Assembly (NCBI GenBank): GCA_014649555.1
Contig: BMTG01000005.1
Location: 372,001 to 436,000, forward strand
DNA from: Streptomyces globisporus
GTDB lineage: Bacteria; Actinomycetota; Actinomycetes; Streptomycetales; Streptomycetaceae
Reading direction: 5' to 3'
DNA: 64,000 nucleotides
The notes below the pieces were generated by a model. The model was given only the letters and a program-made list of their open reading frames with translations, searched no databases and was not told the origin of the DNA. The translations under genes were made by a program, and so were the position numbers. This document shows, piece by piece, positions 7,637-15,951 of the stretch; the first letter of the stretch is position 1, and each line of letters starts with the position of its first letter.

Positions 7637-8301
7637 TGGGCGCCCGGCACGGTCTCCGGATCGACGCGGTGTTGATCCAGGCGGTCATCGCCGGAGCTCT
7701 GTCCTTCGCGCACCTGCACGACCTCGCCGCCGCGGCCGGACAGGACGGCTGGAAGGCATGGGCCTACCCGGTCAGCGTCGACCTGCTCCTTGTCGCCGCC
7801 TGGCGTCGGCTGCGCAGTGAGGGTCCGTCCCGGTTGGCCTGGTGCTGGTTCCTGATAGCCCTGTTCGCCTCGCTCGGCGCCAACGTCGCCACCGCCGGGT
7901 TCCTCGATCTGGCCGACCCGCCGGCCCCGCTCCGGCTCGGCATCGCCGGATGGCCCGCACTCGCCTTCCTCGGCGGCACTCTCCTCGCCCACTCGTCGGG
8001 GAAGCCGGAGCCAGCTCCGCCAGCCGCCGTCACGGAGACGAAAGACGTCGGGCCGACGCGTGTGCCTGACGTCGCCCCGATCCCGTCCCCGGCCGATGAA
8101 CTCCCTGCGACAACCTCCCTGTCCTCGCCGCCGGCCCCGTCCCCGGATACGCCCGTCCCCGCCGTGCTGATCGACCACGCCCGCAAGGTCGCCGACGAGT
8201 ACCGCACCCGCACCGGATCACCGATCGACACCGACACCCTCCGCTCCCGCCTCGGCGTTCCGCCCCACCTCGCCGACGCCATCGCCGCCCGCCTCAGCTG
8301 A
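7636..8301 (+). CDS. DUF2637-type membrane protein with C-terminal helical domain
   Basis: A 221-aa protein with about four membrane segments in residues 10-125 (VLIQAVIAGALSFAHLHDLA, AYPVSVDLLLVAAWRRL, WCWFLIALFASLGANVATAGF, GWPALAFLGGTLLAH), the pattern of DUF2637/spread proteins of Streptomyces elements. A Pro/Ser/Thr-rich linker follows, then a cytoplasmic C-terminus (residues about 180-221, VADEYRTRTG to LADAIAARLS) resembling a small winged-helix tail. ATG at 7636 or GTG at 7633 are both possible. It probably belongs to the Spd system for intramycelial plasmid spread. Confidence 0.75.
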   Translation: MGARHGLRIDAVLIQAVIAGALSFAHLHDLAAAAGQDGWKAWAYPVSVDLLLVAAWRRLRSEGPSRLAWCWFLIALFASLGANVATAGFLDLADPPAPLRLGIAGWPALAFLGGTLLAHSSGKPEPAPPAAVTETKDVGPTRVPDVAPIPSPADELPATTSLSSPPAPSPDTPVPAVLIDHARKVADEYRTRTGSPIDTDTLRSRLGVPPHLADAIAARLS

Positions 8302-8319
8302 CCGCAAAGGAGAACTGAG

Positions 8320-8505
8320 ATGACCCACGATCTCGCCGACCTGACCGTGGACGACTACCTCGACGGAGCGCGTGAGATGTCCGCAGCCGGACGCCCCTTC
8401 CTCGCCCACCTGCTCGCCGAGGAAGCCGCAGGGCCCATCGACGACCCGGCCTCCGCCCGCAGCATCCGCGCCCAGTACACCGACCCCACGACCGACAGGG
8501 ACTGA
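8320..8505 (+). CDS. Small acidic AICE protein
   Basis: A 61-aa soluble protein with an AAAGGAGA ribosome-binding site at 8306-8313. It begins MTHDLADLTVDDYLDGAREM and is predicted helical and acidic. No known domain is recognised; it lies in tight array with the flanking transfer genes. Confidence 0.65.
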   Translation: MTHDLADLTVDDYLDGAREMSAAGRPFLAHLLAEEAAGPIDDPASARSIRAQYTDPTTDRD

Positions 8506-8510
8506 CCGGT

Positions 8511-8702
8511 ATGCCCGCCCGCGACAGCTTCCACTCCGTGATGCGTATCGGCCCCGTGCAGATCGGCACCCACCGCGACCGCACCGGCCGCACCGTCCAC
8601 GCCGCCGTCTGCACTGCCGACCGCTGCGGCTGGTCCGCCGACTACTCCAGCCGGACCGCCGCCCAACTCGCCGCCCGTACCCACCGCTGCACCGTCCGTT
8701 AG
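8511..8702 (+). CDS. Mobile-element transfer protein (small, basic)
   Basis: A 63-aa protein (MPARDSFHSVMRIGPVQIGT, then CTADRCGWSADY and HRCTVR) matching the short mobile element transfer protein family found beside spd genes in AICEs. Three Cys and several His residues could form a small zinc site. It starts six bases after the previous stop. Confidence 0.75.
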   Translation: MPARDSFHSVMRIGPVQIGTHRDRTGRTVHAAVCTADRCGWSADYSSRTAAQLAARTHRCTVR

Positions 8703-8714
8703 GAGACAGCGTCC

Positions 8715-8870
8715 ATGGACGTCCCCCTCTGGATCGCCCTGCTGGTCGTCGGCTACCTCGGCATCAAGCTCTTCCGTCCGCCGGTGTGGCTGATCTGCGT
8801 GCTCCTCCTCGGCGGCTACCTCCTCGCCGACAGCCTCTTCGCGTCCGTCATCGACACCGCCGTCAAGTAA
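8715..8870 (+). CDS. Small two-helix membrane protein (spread-type)
   Basis: A 51-aa ORF starting MDVPLWIALLVVGYLGIKLF and continuing with a second hydrophobic stretch (VWLICVLLLGGYLLADSLF). AGGAGA at 8700-8705 supports the ATG at 8715. Size, topology and position between the transfer protein and SpdD match SpdC-like proteins of Streptomyces elements. The product is short enough to be missed by length-filtered gene calling. Confidence 0.75.
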   Translation: MDVPLWIALLVVGYLGIKLFRPPVWLICVLLLGGYLLADSLFASVIDTAVK

Positions 8871-8897
8871 CCCGCGCCCGGGAGAGGAGAACCACTC

Positions 8898-9209
8898 ATG
8901 TTCCAGCCCAAGATCCCGACCATGCCGCAGCCCTCGGGCCTGGTCACCCCGCCCGCCGTCGTCCAGCCGAGCACCATCACGCCGGGCACGCCCGCCCTGG
9001 CACCCGCCGCCCCTGCGCCGGCCCGTCCGGTCGTACAGCTCACCCCCGGTACCGCGGTCGCGCTCGTCGGTGCCGGTACTGCCGTCGTCCTGGTCGTCGG
9101 CACCGTCCTGGTCTCGCTGCTCCTGGCGGTCGCCGTCACCAGCGCATCGGTCGCCGTCTGCGCGGTCGTCCTGCGCTCCCTGATCGCGTCCGACGCCAAA
9201 CGCCGCTGA
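8898..9209 (+). CDS. spdD: SpdD-like spread protein
   Basis: A 103-aa protein with a Pro/Ala/Thr-rich N-terminal half (residues 1-50) and one long hydrophobic segment (about 52-95, GTAVALVGAGTAVVLVVGTV onwards) before a short basic tail (SDAKRR). This layout is that of SpdD proteins, which work at the membrane in spread of the element along the recipient mycelium. GGAGAGGAGA precedes the ATG. It is the last spd gene before the replication gene. Confidence 0.8.
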   Translation: MFQPKIPTMPQPSGLVTPPAVVQPSTITPGTPALAPAAPAPARPVVQLTPGTAVALVGAGTAVVLVVGTVLVSLLLAVAVTSASVAVCAVVLRSLIASDAKRR

Positions 9210-9300
9210 CCGGCCCCCGGGCGGCCTCGATACCGCCAAGCATCCGCCGCCCGGGAGCCGTGCCCACCGATCGATCTCGCAACCGGAAGGAATCCCCAGC

Positions 9301-10716
9301 ATGGCCCACCGGCCCTCACCCTCGAAACAGAAGCGGTCCATGCCCGGCCCACAGCTCGACCCGACCGTCCTCGGGGACGTCCTCCGGGTGGCCTCGGCCT
9401 CCGACTACACCCGCTGGGAGGACCAGATCCGCCGCACCGGCGGCTGTGCCGACCCCGTCCATCTGAGCGGCTGGGTAACCCACAAGGACAAGACCACCGG
9501 CGAGACCCTGCACCACTACTCGACCGCGTACGAGCCGGGCGGACGCCTTCGTATCGCCTGTGGCAACCGCCGCGCCTCCCGCTGTCCTTCCTGCGCCTGG
9601 ACCTACGCGGGCGACACCTACCACCTGATCCGCGCCGGCCTCGCCGGAGACGACCGCCGCGACATCACCGCCGCCGTCCGCGACCACCCGCGCGTCTTCG
9701 CCACCCTCACCGCACCCTCGTTCGGCCCTGTCCACAACCGCCCCGACCGGGGCACCTGCCGGTGCGGCACGGCACACGCCTCGGACTCCGCGGACCTGGG
9801 CTCCGCCCTTGATCCGGAGACCTACGACTACGCGGGCGCCGTGCTCTTCAACAACCACGCCGGGGAGCTCTGGCAGCGTTTCACCACCCGACTCCGCCGC
9901 GAACTCGCCATCCACGCGGGCATCCCACGCCGTGAGCTGGGCGACCACCTCCGCGTCTCCTTCGGCAAGGTCGCCGAATTCCAGAAGCGCGGAGCCCTGC
10001 ACTTCCACGCCGTCGTACGTCTCGACGGCCCGGAAGGGCCTTGTACTCCGCCGCCCTCTTGGGCCACGGTCGATCTCCTCACCGACGCTATACGCGCCGC
10101 AGCCGCGCACTCGTACACGTCGGTCTCCGTTCCTGCTGCCGGTGAACAGTCGGCCCGGACCTTCCGGTGGGGCCGACAGCTCGACGTCCGCCCGGTCAAG
10201 GCCTTCGGCGACGGTTCGGATGTCACCGAACAGGCAGTCGCCTCGTACGTGGCCAAGTACGCCACCAAAGCTGCCGAGAACACCGGCACCCTGGACCGCC
10301 GTATCGGTGAACTCGCCGAACTCGACCGCCACCGCGTTCCCGATCACACCCGTCGGCTCATCACCGCATGCCGTGAGCTCGACAGCCTCTATCCGGACCG
10401 ACGTCTCTGGGCCTGGGCCCACATGCTTGGCTTCCGCGGCCACTTCTCCTCCAAGTCCCGCACCTACTCCACCACCCTCGGTGCCCTCCGTCAGGAACGC
10501 GCCGACTACCGCGCCGCCCAGGAAGCGCCTGCTCTCGGCCTCGCCGACCGCGAACCGGACACCGTCCTCGTCCTGACCGACTGGCAGTACGTAGGCCACG
10601 GGCACACCCCCGGCGAAGGAGCTCTCGCCGCCACCATCGCCCGTGACCTCCAGACCAACCGCGAGACCGCCCGCGACGCACTGAAGGGGATCACTGCCAA
10701 CGAGGGGGAGTGGTGA
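9301..10716 (+). CDS. repSA: Replication initiator protein, RepSA type
   Basis: A 471-aa rolling-circle-type initiator. Cys-rich motifs (RRASRCPSCAWTYAGD near 92-107, and CRCGTAH) are followed by FATLTAPSFGPVHNR. A His-hydrophobic-His motif, HFH at residues 234-236 (ALHFHAVVRLDG), is the metal-binding HUH-like site, and YVAKYATKA near residue 317 carries the candidate nicking Tyr. Length and motif order match RepSA of pSAM2 and relatives, which replicate the excised circle before transfer; the origin may lie within or beside this gene. The stop overlaps the xis start by GTGA. Confidence 0.9.
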   Translation: MAHRPSPSKQKRSMPGPQLDPTVLGDVLRVASASDYTRWEDQIRRTGGCADPVHLSGWVTHKDKTTGETLHHYSTAYEPGGRLRIACGNRRASRCPSCAWTYAGDTYHLIRAGLAGDDRRDITAAVRDHPRVFATLTAPSFGPVHNRPDRGTCRCGTAHASDSADLGSALDPETYDYAGAVLFNNHAGELWQRFTTRLRRELAIHAGIPRRELGDHLRVSFGKVAEFQKRGALHFHAVVRLDGPEGPCTPPPSWATVDLLTDAIRAAAAHSYTSVSVPAAGEQSARTFRWGRQLDVRPVKAFGDGSDVTEQAVASYVAKYATKAAENTGTLDRRIGELAELDRHRVPDHTRRLITACRELDSLYPDRRLWAWAHMLGFRGHFSSKSRTYSTTLGALRQERADYRAAQEAPALGLADREPDTVLVLTDWQYVGHGHTPGEGALAATIARDLQTNRETARDALKGITANEGEW

Positions 10717-10940
10717 CTGTGGCGGACCGACTGCTCACCGTGAATCAGGTTGCCGAACGACTCGGCACCGGTCTCCGCTTCCCCCGCCGGCTCATCGAGG
10801 AACGCCGCATCACGTTCGTCAAGGTCGGCCGACACGTTCGCATCCCCGAGAGTGCCGTGGAGGAATACGTCAGTGCCCACACGGTGGCGCCGATCGTCCT
10901 GCGGCCCGCCTCAACGTACTCGTACCGGAGGGCCGCCTGA
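10713..10940 (+). CDS. xis: Excisionase (helix-turn-helix, Xis)
   Basis: A 75-aa MerR/excisionase-type winged-helix protein: LLTVNQVAERLG, a RRLIEERRITFVKVGRHVRIPESAVEEYV core and a basic C-terminus. It would bend att DNA and bias the integrase to excision. GTG at 10713 overlaps the repSA stop with GAGGGGGAG upstream; GTG 10710 and 10719 are alternatives. The stop TGA overlaps the int ATG (TGATG), so repSA, xis and int form one operon. Confidence 0.85.
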   Translation: MTVADRLLTVNQVAERLGTGLRFPRRLIEERRITFVKVGRHVRIPESAVEEYVSAHTVAPIVLRPASTYSYRRAA

Positions 10941-12088
10941 TGGCCGCCAAGCGTAAGTCCCGACGCGCCTTCGGCCGGATCCGGAAGCTGCCGTCCGGTC
11001 GGTTCCAGGCTCGGTATCCGGGGCCTGACGGCGTGCTCCGTGCCGCTGATCAGACGTTCGCGACAACGACCGATGCCGATCGCTGGCTGGCACGGAAGCG
11101 AATCGAGATGGAGGAGGGCCGCTGGCTCGACCCCGCCGAGGGACGGACCACCGTCCGCGATTGGTCGGCACGATGGCTCACCGCGGTCTCCCCGCAGCTC
11201 AAGCACAAGACACAGGCGTCGTACCGATCCCTGATTAACTCGCTGATCGTTCCGGCGCTCGGTGACCGTGAGCTGTCCAGCCTCCGGCCTATCACCATCG
11301 TCGAATGGGTCGGTGCGATGAAGACCCGTGGTCTCAGCGCATCGCGGATCAGGCAGGCCTACCGGGTGCTCTCGCAGATCATGCGGGCTGCCGTCGACAA
11401 CGAGATGATCGGGCAGACCCCGTGCAGGGGCGTGAGGCTGCCTCGCATGCCGCAGACCGAGCCGCACATCCTCACCCCGCTGGAAGCCTCACGGATCGTG
11501 CGGAGCGCGACGAAACCTCATGACCTGCTGATCTCCTTGCTCGCCTACGCGGGTCTGCGGGTAGGGGAGGCGTTCGCGCTGCGGCGAGCGGACATCGACG
11601 TGTCGGGCGGCCTGGTCCTCGTCGATGAGAACCTGGCCGAAGCGAACGGCACCCTGGTCTTCGACACTCCCAAGTCCCATCAGAAGCGGGTCCTGCGGAT
11701 CGGGCCGTCACTGGCGGCGCGGATTGGCCGGCACTTGGAGACGCTGCCCGGCGGGGAGAATGCTCTCCTCTTCGTCACGCCCGGCGGCAAGCCCCTGCGC
11801 TACAACCAGTGGCGTAAGGCCTACTTCGACCCTGCGGTGGCGGCGGCCGGGCTCACCGACGTCACGCCGCACGATCTCCGCGCCTCGCATGGCACATGGG
11901 TTGCCGACCGGTACGGCGTGATGACCGCCGCCCATCGACTCGGCCACTCGAACGCGAGCGTCACTACCCGGCACTACGCCCGGCCGGTCGTCGGCCGTGA
12001 CGAACAGGTTGCCGAAGCGGCGGACTCCTGGCTCAGTGGCAACGAAGACAATGACGACGGCTCCGCTGCGGTGCCTGCTCAGACGTGA
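10940..12088 (+). CDS. int: Tyrosine recombinase integrase
   Basis: A 382-aa phage-type integrase. Residues about 5-55 form an AP2-like arm-binding domain (GRIRKLPSGRFQARYPGPDG), about 70-165 the SAM-like core-binding domain, and about 175-360 the catalytic domain. Catalytic residues are visible: Arg207 (AGLRVGEAF), Lys245, His311 and Arg314 (HDLRASHG), His336 (RLGHSN) and the nucleophile Tyr346 (TTRHYARP). All expected residues are present, so it should be active. The tRNA-Ser fragment 1.7 kb downstream is the best candidate att site, although in relatives att usually lies directly beside int. Confidence 0.93.
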   Translation: MAAKRKSRRAFGRIRKLPSGRFQARYPGPDGVLRAADQTFATTTDADRWLARKRIEMEEGRWLDPAEGRTTVRDWSARWLTAVSPQLKHKTQASYRSLINSLIVPALGDRELSSLRPITIVEWVGAMKTRGLSASRIRQAYRVLSQIMRAAVDNEMIGQTPCRGVRLPRMPQTEPHILTPLEASRIVRSATKPHDLLISLLAYAGLRVGEAFALRRADIDVSGGLVLVDENLAEANGTLVFDTPKSHQKRVLRIGPSLAARIGRHLETLPGGENALLFVTPGGKPLRYNQWRKAYFDPAVAAAGLTDVTPHDLRASHGTWVADRYGVMTAAHRLGHSNASVTTRHYARPVVGRDEQVAEAADSWLSGNEDNDDGSAAVPAQT

Positions 12089-12141
12089 TCCAGAGTCCGT
12101 CTTCAAGCGGATCTCGCCTAGAGCAGGAATGTCGCCAGACT

Positions 12142-12169
12142 GACCGCCGCCTCGTAGGAGGTGGCGGTC
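12142..12169 (+). terminator. Terminator after int
   Basis: GACCGCCGCCTC and GAGGTGGCGGTC pair (one G-T wobble) around a GTAG loop, about 54 nt after the int stop. Confidence 0.75.
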
Positions 12170-12252
12170 TTGCGTCGGTCTATGACGAGTTGACCGGCAC
12201 CCAGCCCTCACCACCCATCCGACCACGAGGTGATCTTCCCGTTGTGCGGTAC

Positions 12253-13533
12253 TCAGCCCTCGGTCGGGTAGGCGAGGAGTTGACGGTCCACCAGGACCAG
12301 GCCCTGGTACTCGTTTACCAATACCGGAGCGACGTCGAGCCCGGCGGGCCTGTCCTTGCCGGTCCGGGCGTCAAGGGCCACCGCGGTGGTCGACGAGGCC
12401 CGGCCGTAGATCCTGCCGTGCCAGGATGCTGTGACCTTGGGGGCGAAACGGCCGTCAGCCTGGCCGTCCTCCAGCCGCCAGAGCTCCTTGCCGCTGGTGG
12501 AGTCCAGGGCGACGAGAAGGCTTTGAGACGTGCAGACAAGAGTCTTGGCCTGGTCGAACGGGCAGCTCAAATTGTCCAGGCCCTCGGGCACGTCCGCCTG
12601 TACCTTGCCGGTGCCAGACTTCAGGAGCCGGTCGAAGCGCGCGCCGCCGTCCTCGGCCCAGCCCCACACCCGGACCAGGGACGGGCCGGCAGATTCGACG
12701 GTGGTGTCGCCAGCGTTCCTCTCGGCCCGCCACTTCTCCTTGCCGGTGGCCGGGTCGAGACCAACCAGCTGGTCGGGGCCGAATCTGTCGAGAATGTCGA
12801 CGCCTACCGCGGCCTCCGCGGTGACGGCCCGCGTCCGAACGTTCTGTGCTGTCCACCGCACCTGGTGGGTAGCGATATCGATACCGGCCGTCACCGCGTT
12901 GTAGCCAGTGTTCACGGTCACGATGACGTTGCCGCCCGCGAAGCCGACCACCTGAGCCTCGGGCGTAGAACTGTCCCCCTCTGCCCATGCTCGCGGGATT
13001 TTGAGCGATGTGCTCCACGCGGCCTTTCCTGTCTCGGGCGTGGTGGCGACGACCTCAAGCTCCATCGAGGGCGACTGCGTTCCAATACCGGGCTGTCTCG
13101 TGACGAACGTCGTCACGACCAGGGAACCATCGGCCGACACGAGCGGCGCGATCGCATCATCGTCCTCACCCAGGGCCTCCGCGCGCGGGCGCACCACTGC
13201 CACCACCTTCCCGGTGGTCAGGTCCACGGTCTGCATCCGGTCGGCAGAGGCCACATACGCCGACGTACGGTGCAGGGCCACCGCGAGGTCACGAACATCG
13301 CCCAACAGATTGGTCCGGCCCGCCGTCGCCTCCGGCGGCAGGGCTACCGCTCCCCGGGCCGTGAACGACTCCGGCGGATCGTGCGGAACGCGCTCCGGCT
13401 TCCTTTTTTCTACGGAGCCCTTTGAGGAAGAGCCCGACGGCACTCCGTCTGCCGGACCTCTGTCCGCCGGTGAGCCGCAGGCCGACAAGCCAATGGCGAG
13501 AAGGGCAACAAGACAGAATCGCCGCGCGCGCAT
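12253..13533 (-). CDS. Lipoprotein with PQQ-like beta-propeller repeats
   Basis: A 426-aa exported lipoprotein. The N-terminus MRARRFCLVALLAIGLSAC has a lipobox ending in Cys19, followed by a Ser/Gly linker. The rest carries blades such as LVGLDPATGKEKWRAERN and LVALDSTSGKELWRLED, the PQQ/quinoprotein-like WD repeat of surface beta-propellers. The start is placed at MRARRF because the upstream extension would destroy the signal peptide. It lies between int and the putative right att site, head-to-tail against int, so it is either cargo carried at the element end or a later insertion. The ligand is unknown. Confidence 0.8.
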   Translation of the reverse strand: MRARRFCLVALLAIGLSACGSPADRGPADGVPSGSSSKGSVEKRKPERVPHDPPESFTARGAVALPPEATAGRTNLLGDVRDLAVALHRTSAYVASADRMQTVDLTTGKVVAVVRPRAEALGEDDDAIAPLVSADGSLVVTTFVTRQPGIGTQSPSMELEVVATTPETGKAAWSTSLKIPRAWAEGDSSTPEAQVVGFAGGNVIVTVNTGYNAVTAGIDIATHQVRWTAQNVRTRAVTAEAAVGVDILDRFGPDQLVGLDPATGKEKWRAERNAGDTTVESAGPSLVRVWGWAEDGGARFDRLLKSGTGKVQADVPEGLDNLSCPFDQAKTLVCTSQSLLVALDSTSGKELWRLEDGQADGRFAPKVTASWHGRIYGRASSTTAVALDARTGKDRPAGLDVAPVLVNEYQGLVLVDRQLLAYPTEG

Positions 13534-13832
13534 GAAGTCCCTTTCAACCCGCAGCGAGGCAACGCTGCCGCTGATGATCAAACCGCAGCATGTCACGCCC
13601 CTCACATGGTCGGATGCGGGTGCTCGGACACTGGCCGAAAGTCAACGGACGAGCCGCGTGCCCCGATAGCCGTGGCTGGGGTGATCGCTGTCGGAGAGGT
13701 ACGCCGAGCACGACAAGAGATCCGATCGGGAGCTGGGGCACGTAGCGGGCACGCCGCCGAGGACGACGGCCGGATCTGGAAGCGCACAAGCCTCTGAGCT
13801 GCGAAAGAGACCAAAACCTGCCCGACGAGCGA
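13534..13832. other. Intergenic stretch before the att candidate
   Basis: About 300 nt holding the promoter side of the lipoprotein gene. Short ORFs on both strands have no ribosome-binding site or family signature. No 5' half of the tRNA-Ser is present here: the GGTGGGT acceptor strand required by the 3' fragment is missing. Confidence 0.5.
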
Positions 13833-13892
13833 AAGGTCTTGAAAACCGTCGTGGCAGCGATGTCACCGTGGGTTCAAATCCCACACCCACCG
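13833..13892 (+). other. 3' fragment of tRNA-Ser(UGA): candidate attR of the AICE
   Basis: The segment contains an anticodon loop CTTGAAA (UGA at 13840-13842), a class II variable arm GTGGCA/TGTCAC, a T arm GTGGG-TTCAAAT-CCCAC, the 3' acceptor strand ACCCACC and discriminator G. The matching 5' acceptor strand is absent upstream and the anticodon stem has an A-G mismatch, so this is not a working tRNA. A 3' tRNA fragment in this orientation is what integration of a left-lying element into a tRNA gene leaves at its right border. The intact tRNA would lie left of the window. Confidence 0.75.
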
Positions 13893-13899
13893 CAGGCGA

Positions 13900-13934
13900 G
13901 AGGCCCCCGACCAGTACGTATGGTCGGGGGCCTC
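13900..13934 (+). terminator. Terminator following the tRNA-Ser fragment
   Basis: Perfect 14-bp arms GAGGCCCCCGACCA/TGGTCGGGGGCCTC with a 7-nt loop. It is probably the native terminator of the tRNA gene in the unoccupied site, which supports placing the element border just left of it. Confidence 0.85.
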
Positions 13935-13949
13935 TGCCACGCCCGCTCC

Positions 13950-14105
13950 CTGCCGGGCACCGCTGTTCCCTTTCCGGATGCCGAGCAGCGATGCCCCCTC
14001 GGCGATCCCGAGCCGCGTCGCGATCTCCGCCGGGGCCGGCGTCGTCGCGTCGGTCCGGCTTTCCCGGTCGCCCTGTCGGCGAAGGGCCTTCATGCCCTGG
14101 CGGAA
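13950..14105 (-). pseudogene. Fragment of a GntR/UTRA regulator
   Basis: The minus strand encodes a stretch including TTPAPAEIATRLGIAEGASLL, which resembles the start of a UTRA domain (compare PEDAAERLGVPAGTQVL in the 4734 gene). Nothing resembling the HTH domain or the rest of UTRA is joined to it. It is probably a relic of a regulator gene destroyed near the integration hotspot. Confidence 0.4.
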
Positions 14106-14539
14106 CGGGGATCCACTGGGCTGCTCACGTGCCGACGACCGGACGACTCTCACGCGCTCCCGGGGCTCGGCAACGTACTTCCGCCAGCCTTGGACGCAGG
14201 ACTGCTCCGTCCTGAAGGGACGTCTGCTCGGTGAGCACCAATCAGGCGCTGGCCGCAGCGTTGCGTCCCGTCGAGCGAGGTTTGGCGTGGCTGAAGTCCT
14301 GGCGCATCTTCTGCAGGTCCCGACGCAGCCCCCAACCGCATGGCGTAACTCACCAAGAACTTCCCTCGGGTTGGTGGCAAGCGCTGAGCAAGAACGATAG
14401 GTGACATGGCCCGTGTACACACCATCCAGAGAACAGTGGGAACCTCGGCGCCTGCTCAATTATTTGACCTTCTCGTGAAGATCGTTAGTGTTCTCTTTGT
14501 TCCGCGAACGCGGAACTCTGTTGAACGGGGATTACCCAA
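14106..14539. other. Degenerate intergenic region
   Basis: Minus-strand frames of moderate length are open here but shift between frames and lack starts with ribosome-binding sites. The sequence looks like decayed coding DNA, but I cannot assign a family. Confidence 0.4.
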
Positions 14540-15490
14540 GTGAAGAGCAAGAATGCGGTTCATGCAGCGCTGCTGACCACTGCGCTCATAGCCGGCACGG
14601 CCATCCCGGCGTTTGCCTCCGGAGGCACCGGCGACGGTACGGCCGCCGACCAAGCTGTGGCCGCTGTCCAGAAAGCCACCGGTACCACCGGCATCGCCGG
14701 TGCCGGTACTCAAAGCGCGGTGATGGCAACCGAGCGCGGTTCCGTGACCGTTTCCACCCCGACCAGCGCGGAGAAGCCGGTGAGCGTGGCGGCCTCCGAC
14801 GGCTCCGCTGTCACGATGGCCCTGCCCGCAGCGGTCGACACCGCAGGTGTCACTTCGGCTGCCGGCACCACCGTTTACCCCGATGCGGCAGCACACGTCG
14901 ACCTCGCTGTCCAGGCCACCGTCGACGGTGGCGCCCGCGCGTTGGTCACCCTCAAGAACGCCGCCGCCCCCAACACGCAGCGCTTCGACCTCGGACTTCC
15001 CGATGGCGCCAGCCTCGTGGCCGATGGAGACGGCGGCTACGACATCGTGACCTCGGCCGGCGGGGCGGGTCTCGTCCCCCGTGGCCACATCGACGCCCCC
15101 TGGGCGAAGGACGCAAACGGCGACGCCGTCCCCACGAGCTACAGCCTCGACGGCAACACTCTCGTTCAGACGGTCGAGACCAACCCCGACACCGCCTATC
15201 CCGTGGTGGCTGACCCCCACTACACGTGGGGCATCATCACCGGCACGGTGTACTTCAACAAGAAGGAGACCAAACTCCTCGCTGTCGGGGGCACTGTGGT
15301 GTCGTGGCTGCCGAACCCCGCAACGAAGGTGGGCGGCCGAAGCCTTGCGACCATCGCGGGTGGTGCAGCAGCGGTTGGCAAGTGCATCAAGTTCAAGGTA
15401 AACCCCTCACTGGCACTCCTTTCGCCTGCGGCGGCCATCAATGGAAGTGGCCTTTACAGCGGCAAGGCCGGCGACGGATACTGCAAGTAA
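14540..15490 (+). CDS. Secreted protein of unknown function
   Basis: A 316-aa protein with a clear signal peptide (MKSKNAVHAALLTTALIAGT, cleavage near AFA-SG). Residues about 30-230 are beta-rich, with a TTVYPDAAAHVDLAVQATVD stretch and an NPDTAYPVVADPHYTW motif like the N-terminal module of some large exported actinobacterial proteins. The last 85 residues, after VVADP, form a separate Gly/Ala-rich tail with a hydrophobic stretch (SLATIAGGAAAVGKCIKF) and two Cys, the second near the end (GDGYCK). The GTG start has CGGGGA upstream. The C-terminal part might be a small effector domain, with the next gene as its partner; this is inference only. Confidence 0.7.
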   Translation: MKSKNAVHAALLTTALIAGTAIPAFASGGTGDGTAADQAVAAVQKATGTTGIAGAGTQSAVMATERGSVTVSTPTSAEKPVSVAASDGSAVTMALPAAVDTAGVTSAAGTTVYPDAAAHVDLAVQATVDGGARALVTLKNAAAPNTQRFDLGLPDGASLVADGDGGYDIVTSAGGAGLVPRGHIDAPWAKDANGDAVPTSYSLDGNTLVQTVETNPDTAYPVVADPHYTWGIITGTVYFNKKETKLLAVGGTVVSWLPNPATKVGGRSLATIAGGAAAVGKCIKFKVNPSLALLSPAAAINGSGLYSGKAGDGYCK

Positions 15491-15583
15491 GAACCGGCAG
15501 CCGGCGGGCCCGAAAGGGCAACGCGGCTGACTCTGGTGGCCGAAGAGAAATAACTCGACTTTCCGAATTTGAAAGGTTGCAGA

Positions 15584-15847
15584 ATGGATATTCTTACCGT
15601 TCTGGCGGCAGCTGCTTTCGGCTCCACGGTGTATCTCGTCGCCTTCTCGACGGTTAAATGGCTGGACCGTAAGGATCCCAAGATCAAGGTCTTGGGCCTG
15701 ACCCTCATCGGCCTTGCCCTGTGTGCCGTTGTCGGGATTGTCGCGGCGGGGAGTACGGGCGTCATAGTCGGTTTCGTCGTAGGCGGGGTTCTGACTCCAC
15801 CTGTGCACCGAGCGCTGCACGGACGCATGCGAGTCGCTCGAACCTGA
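15584..15847 (+). CDS. Small integral membrane protein
   Basis: An 87-aa protein with three hydrophobic segments (ILTVLAAAAFGSTVYLVAFS, VLGLTLIGLALCAVVGIVAA, TGVIVGFVVGGVLTPPVHRA). The GAAAGG ribosome-binding site at 15571-15576 supports the ATG. It begins 93 nt after the secreted-protein gene and ends before a strong terminator, so the two genes are probably co-transcribed. A membrane partner or immunity role is possible but unproven. Confidence 0.7.
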   Translation: MDILTVLAAAAFGSTVYLVAFSTVKWLDRKDPKIKVLGLTLIGLALCAVVGIVAAGSTGVIVGFVVGGVLTPPVHRALHGRMRVART

Positions 15848-15916
15848 CCCGTAGGCCCTTGCGCTGTCTCCTGTAGACCCAGGCGGGGATGGGCGACAGC
15901 GCCGCGTCCCATTTAC

Positions 15917-15951
15917 GGAGCCCTCGCATACACCGAGTATGCGGGGGCTCC
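15917..15951 (+). terminator. Terminator after the secreted/membrane pair
   Basis: GGAGCCCTCGCATAC and GTATGCGGGGGCTCC pair with one mismatch around ACCGA and are followed by TTT. Confidence 0.85.

Noticed and set aside
12089-12252. att site directly beside int
   Set aside because: This gap holds a terminator hairpin and nothing resembling a tRNA segment or the tRNA-Ser fragment at 13833.
13801-13892. Functional tRNA-Ser(UGA)
   Set aside because: The 5' acceptor strand GGTGGGT and a proper D arm are missing and the anticodon stem has a mismatch, so it is only a 3' fragment.
14456-15220. Minus-strand frame of 254 codons
   Set aside because: It is antisense to the secreted protein, which has a signal peptide and a ribosome-binding site.
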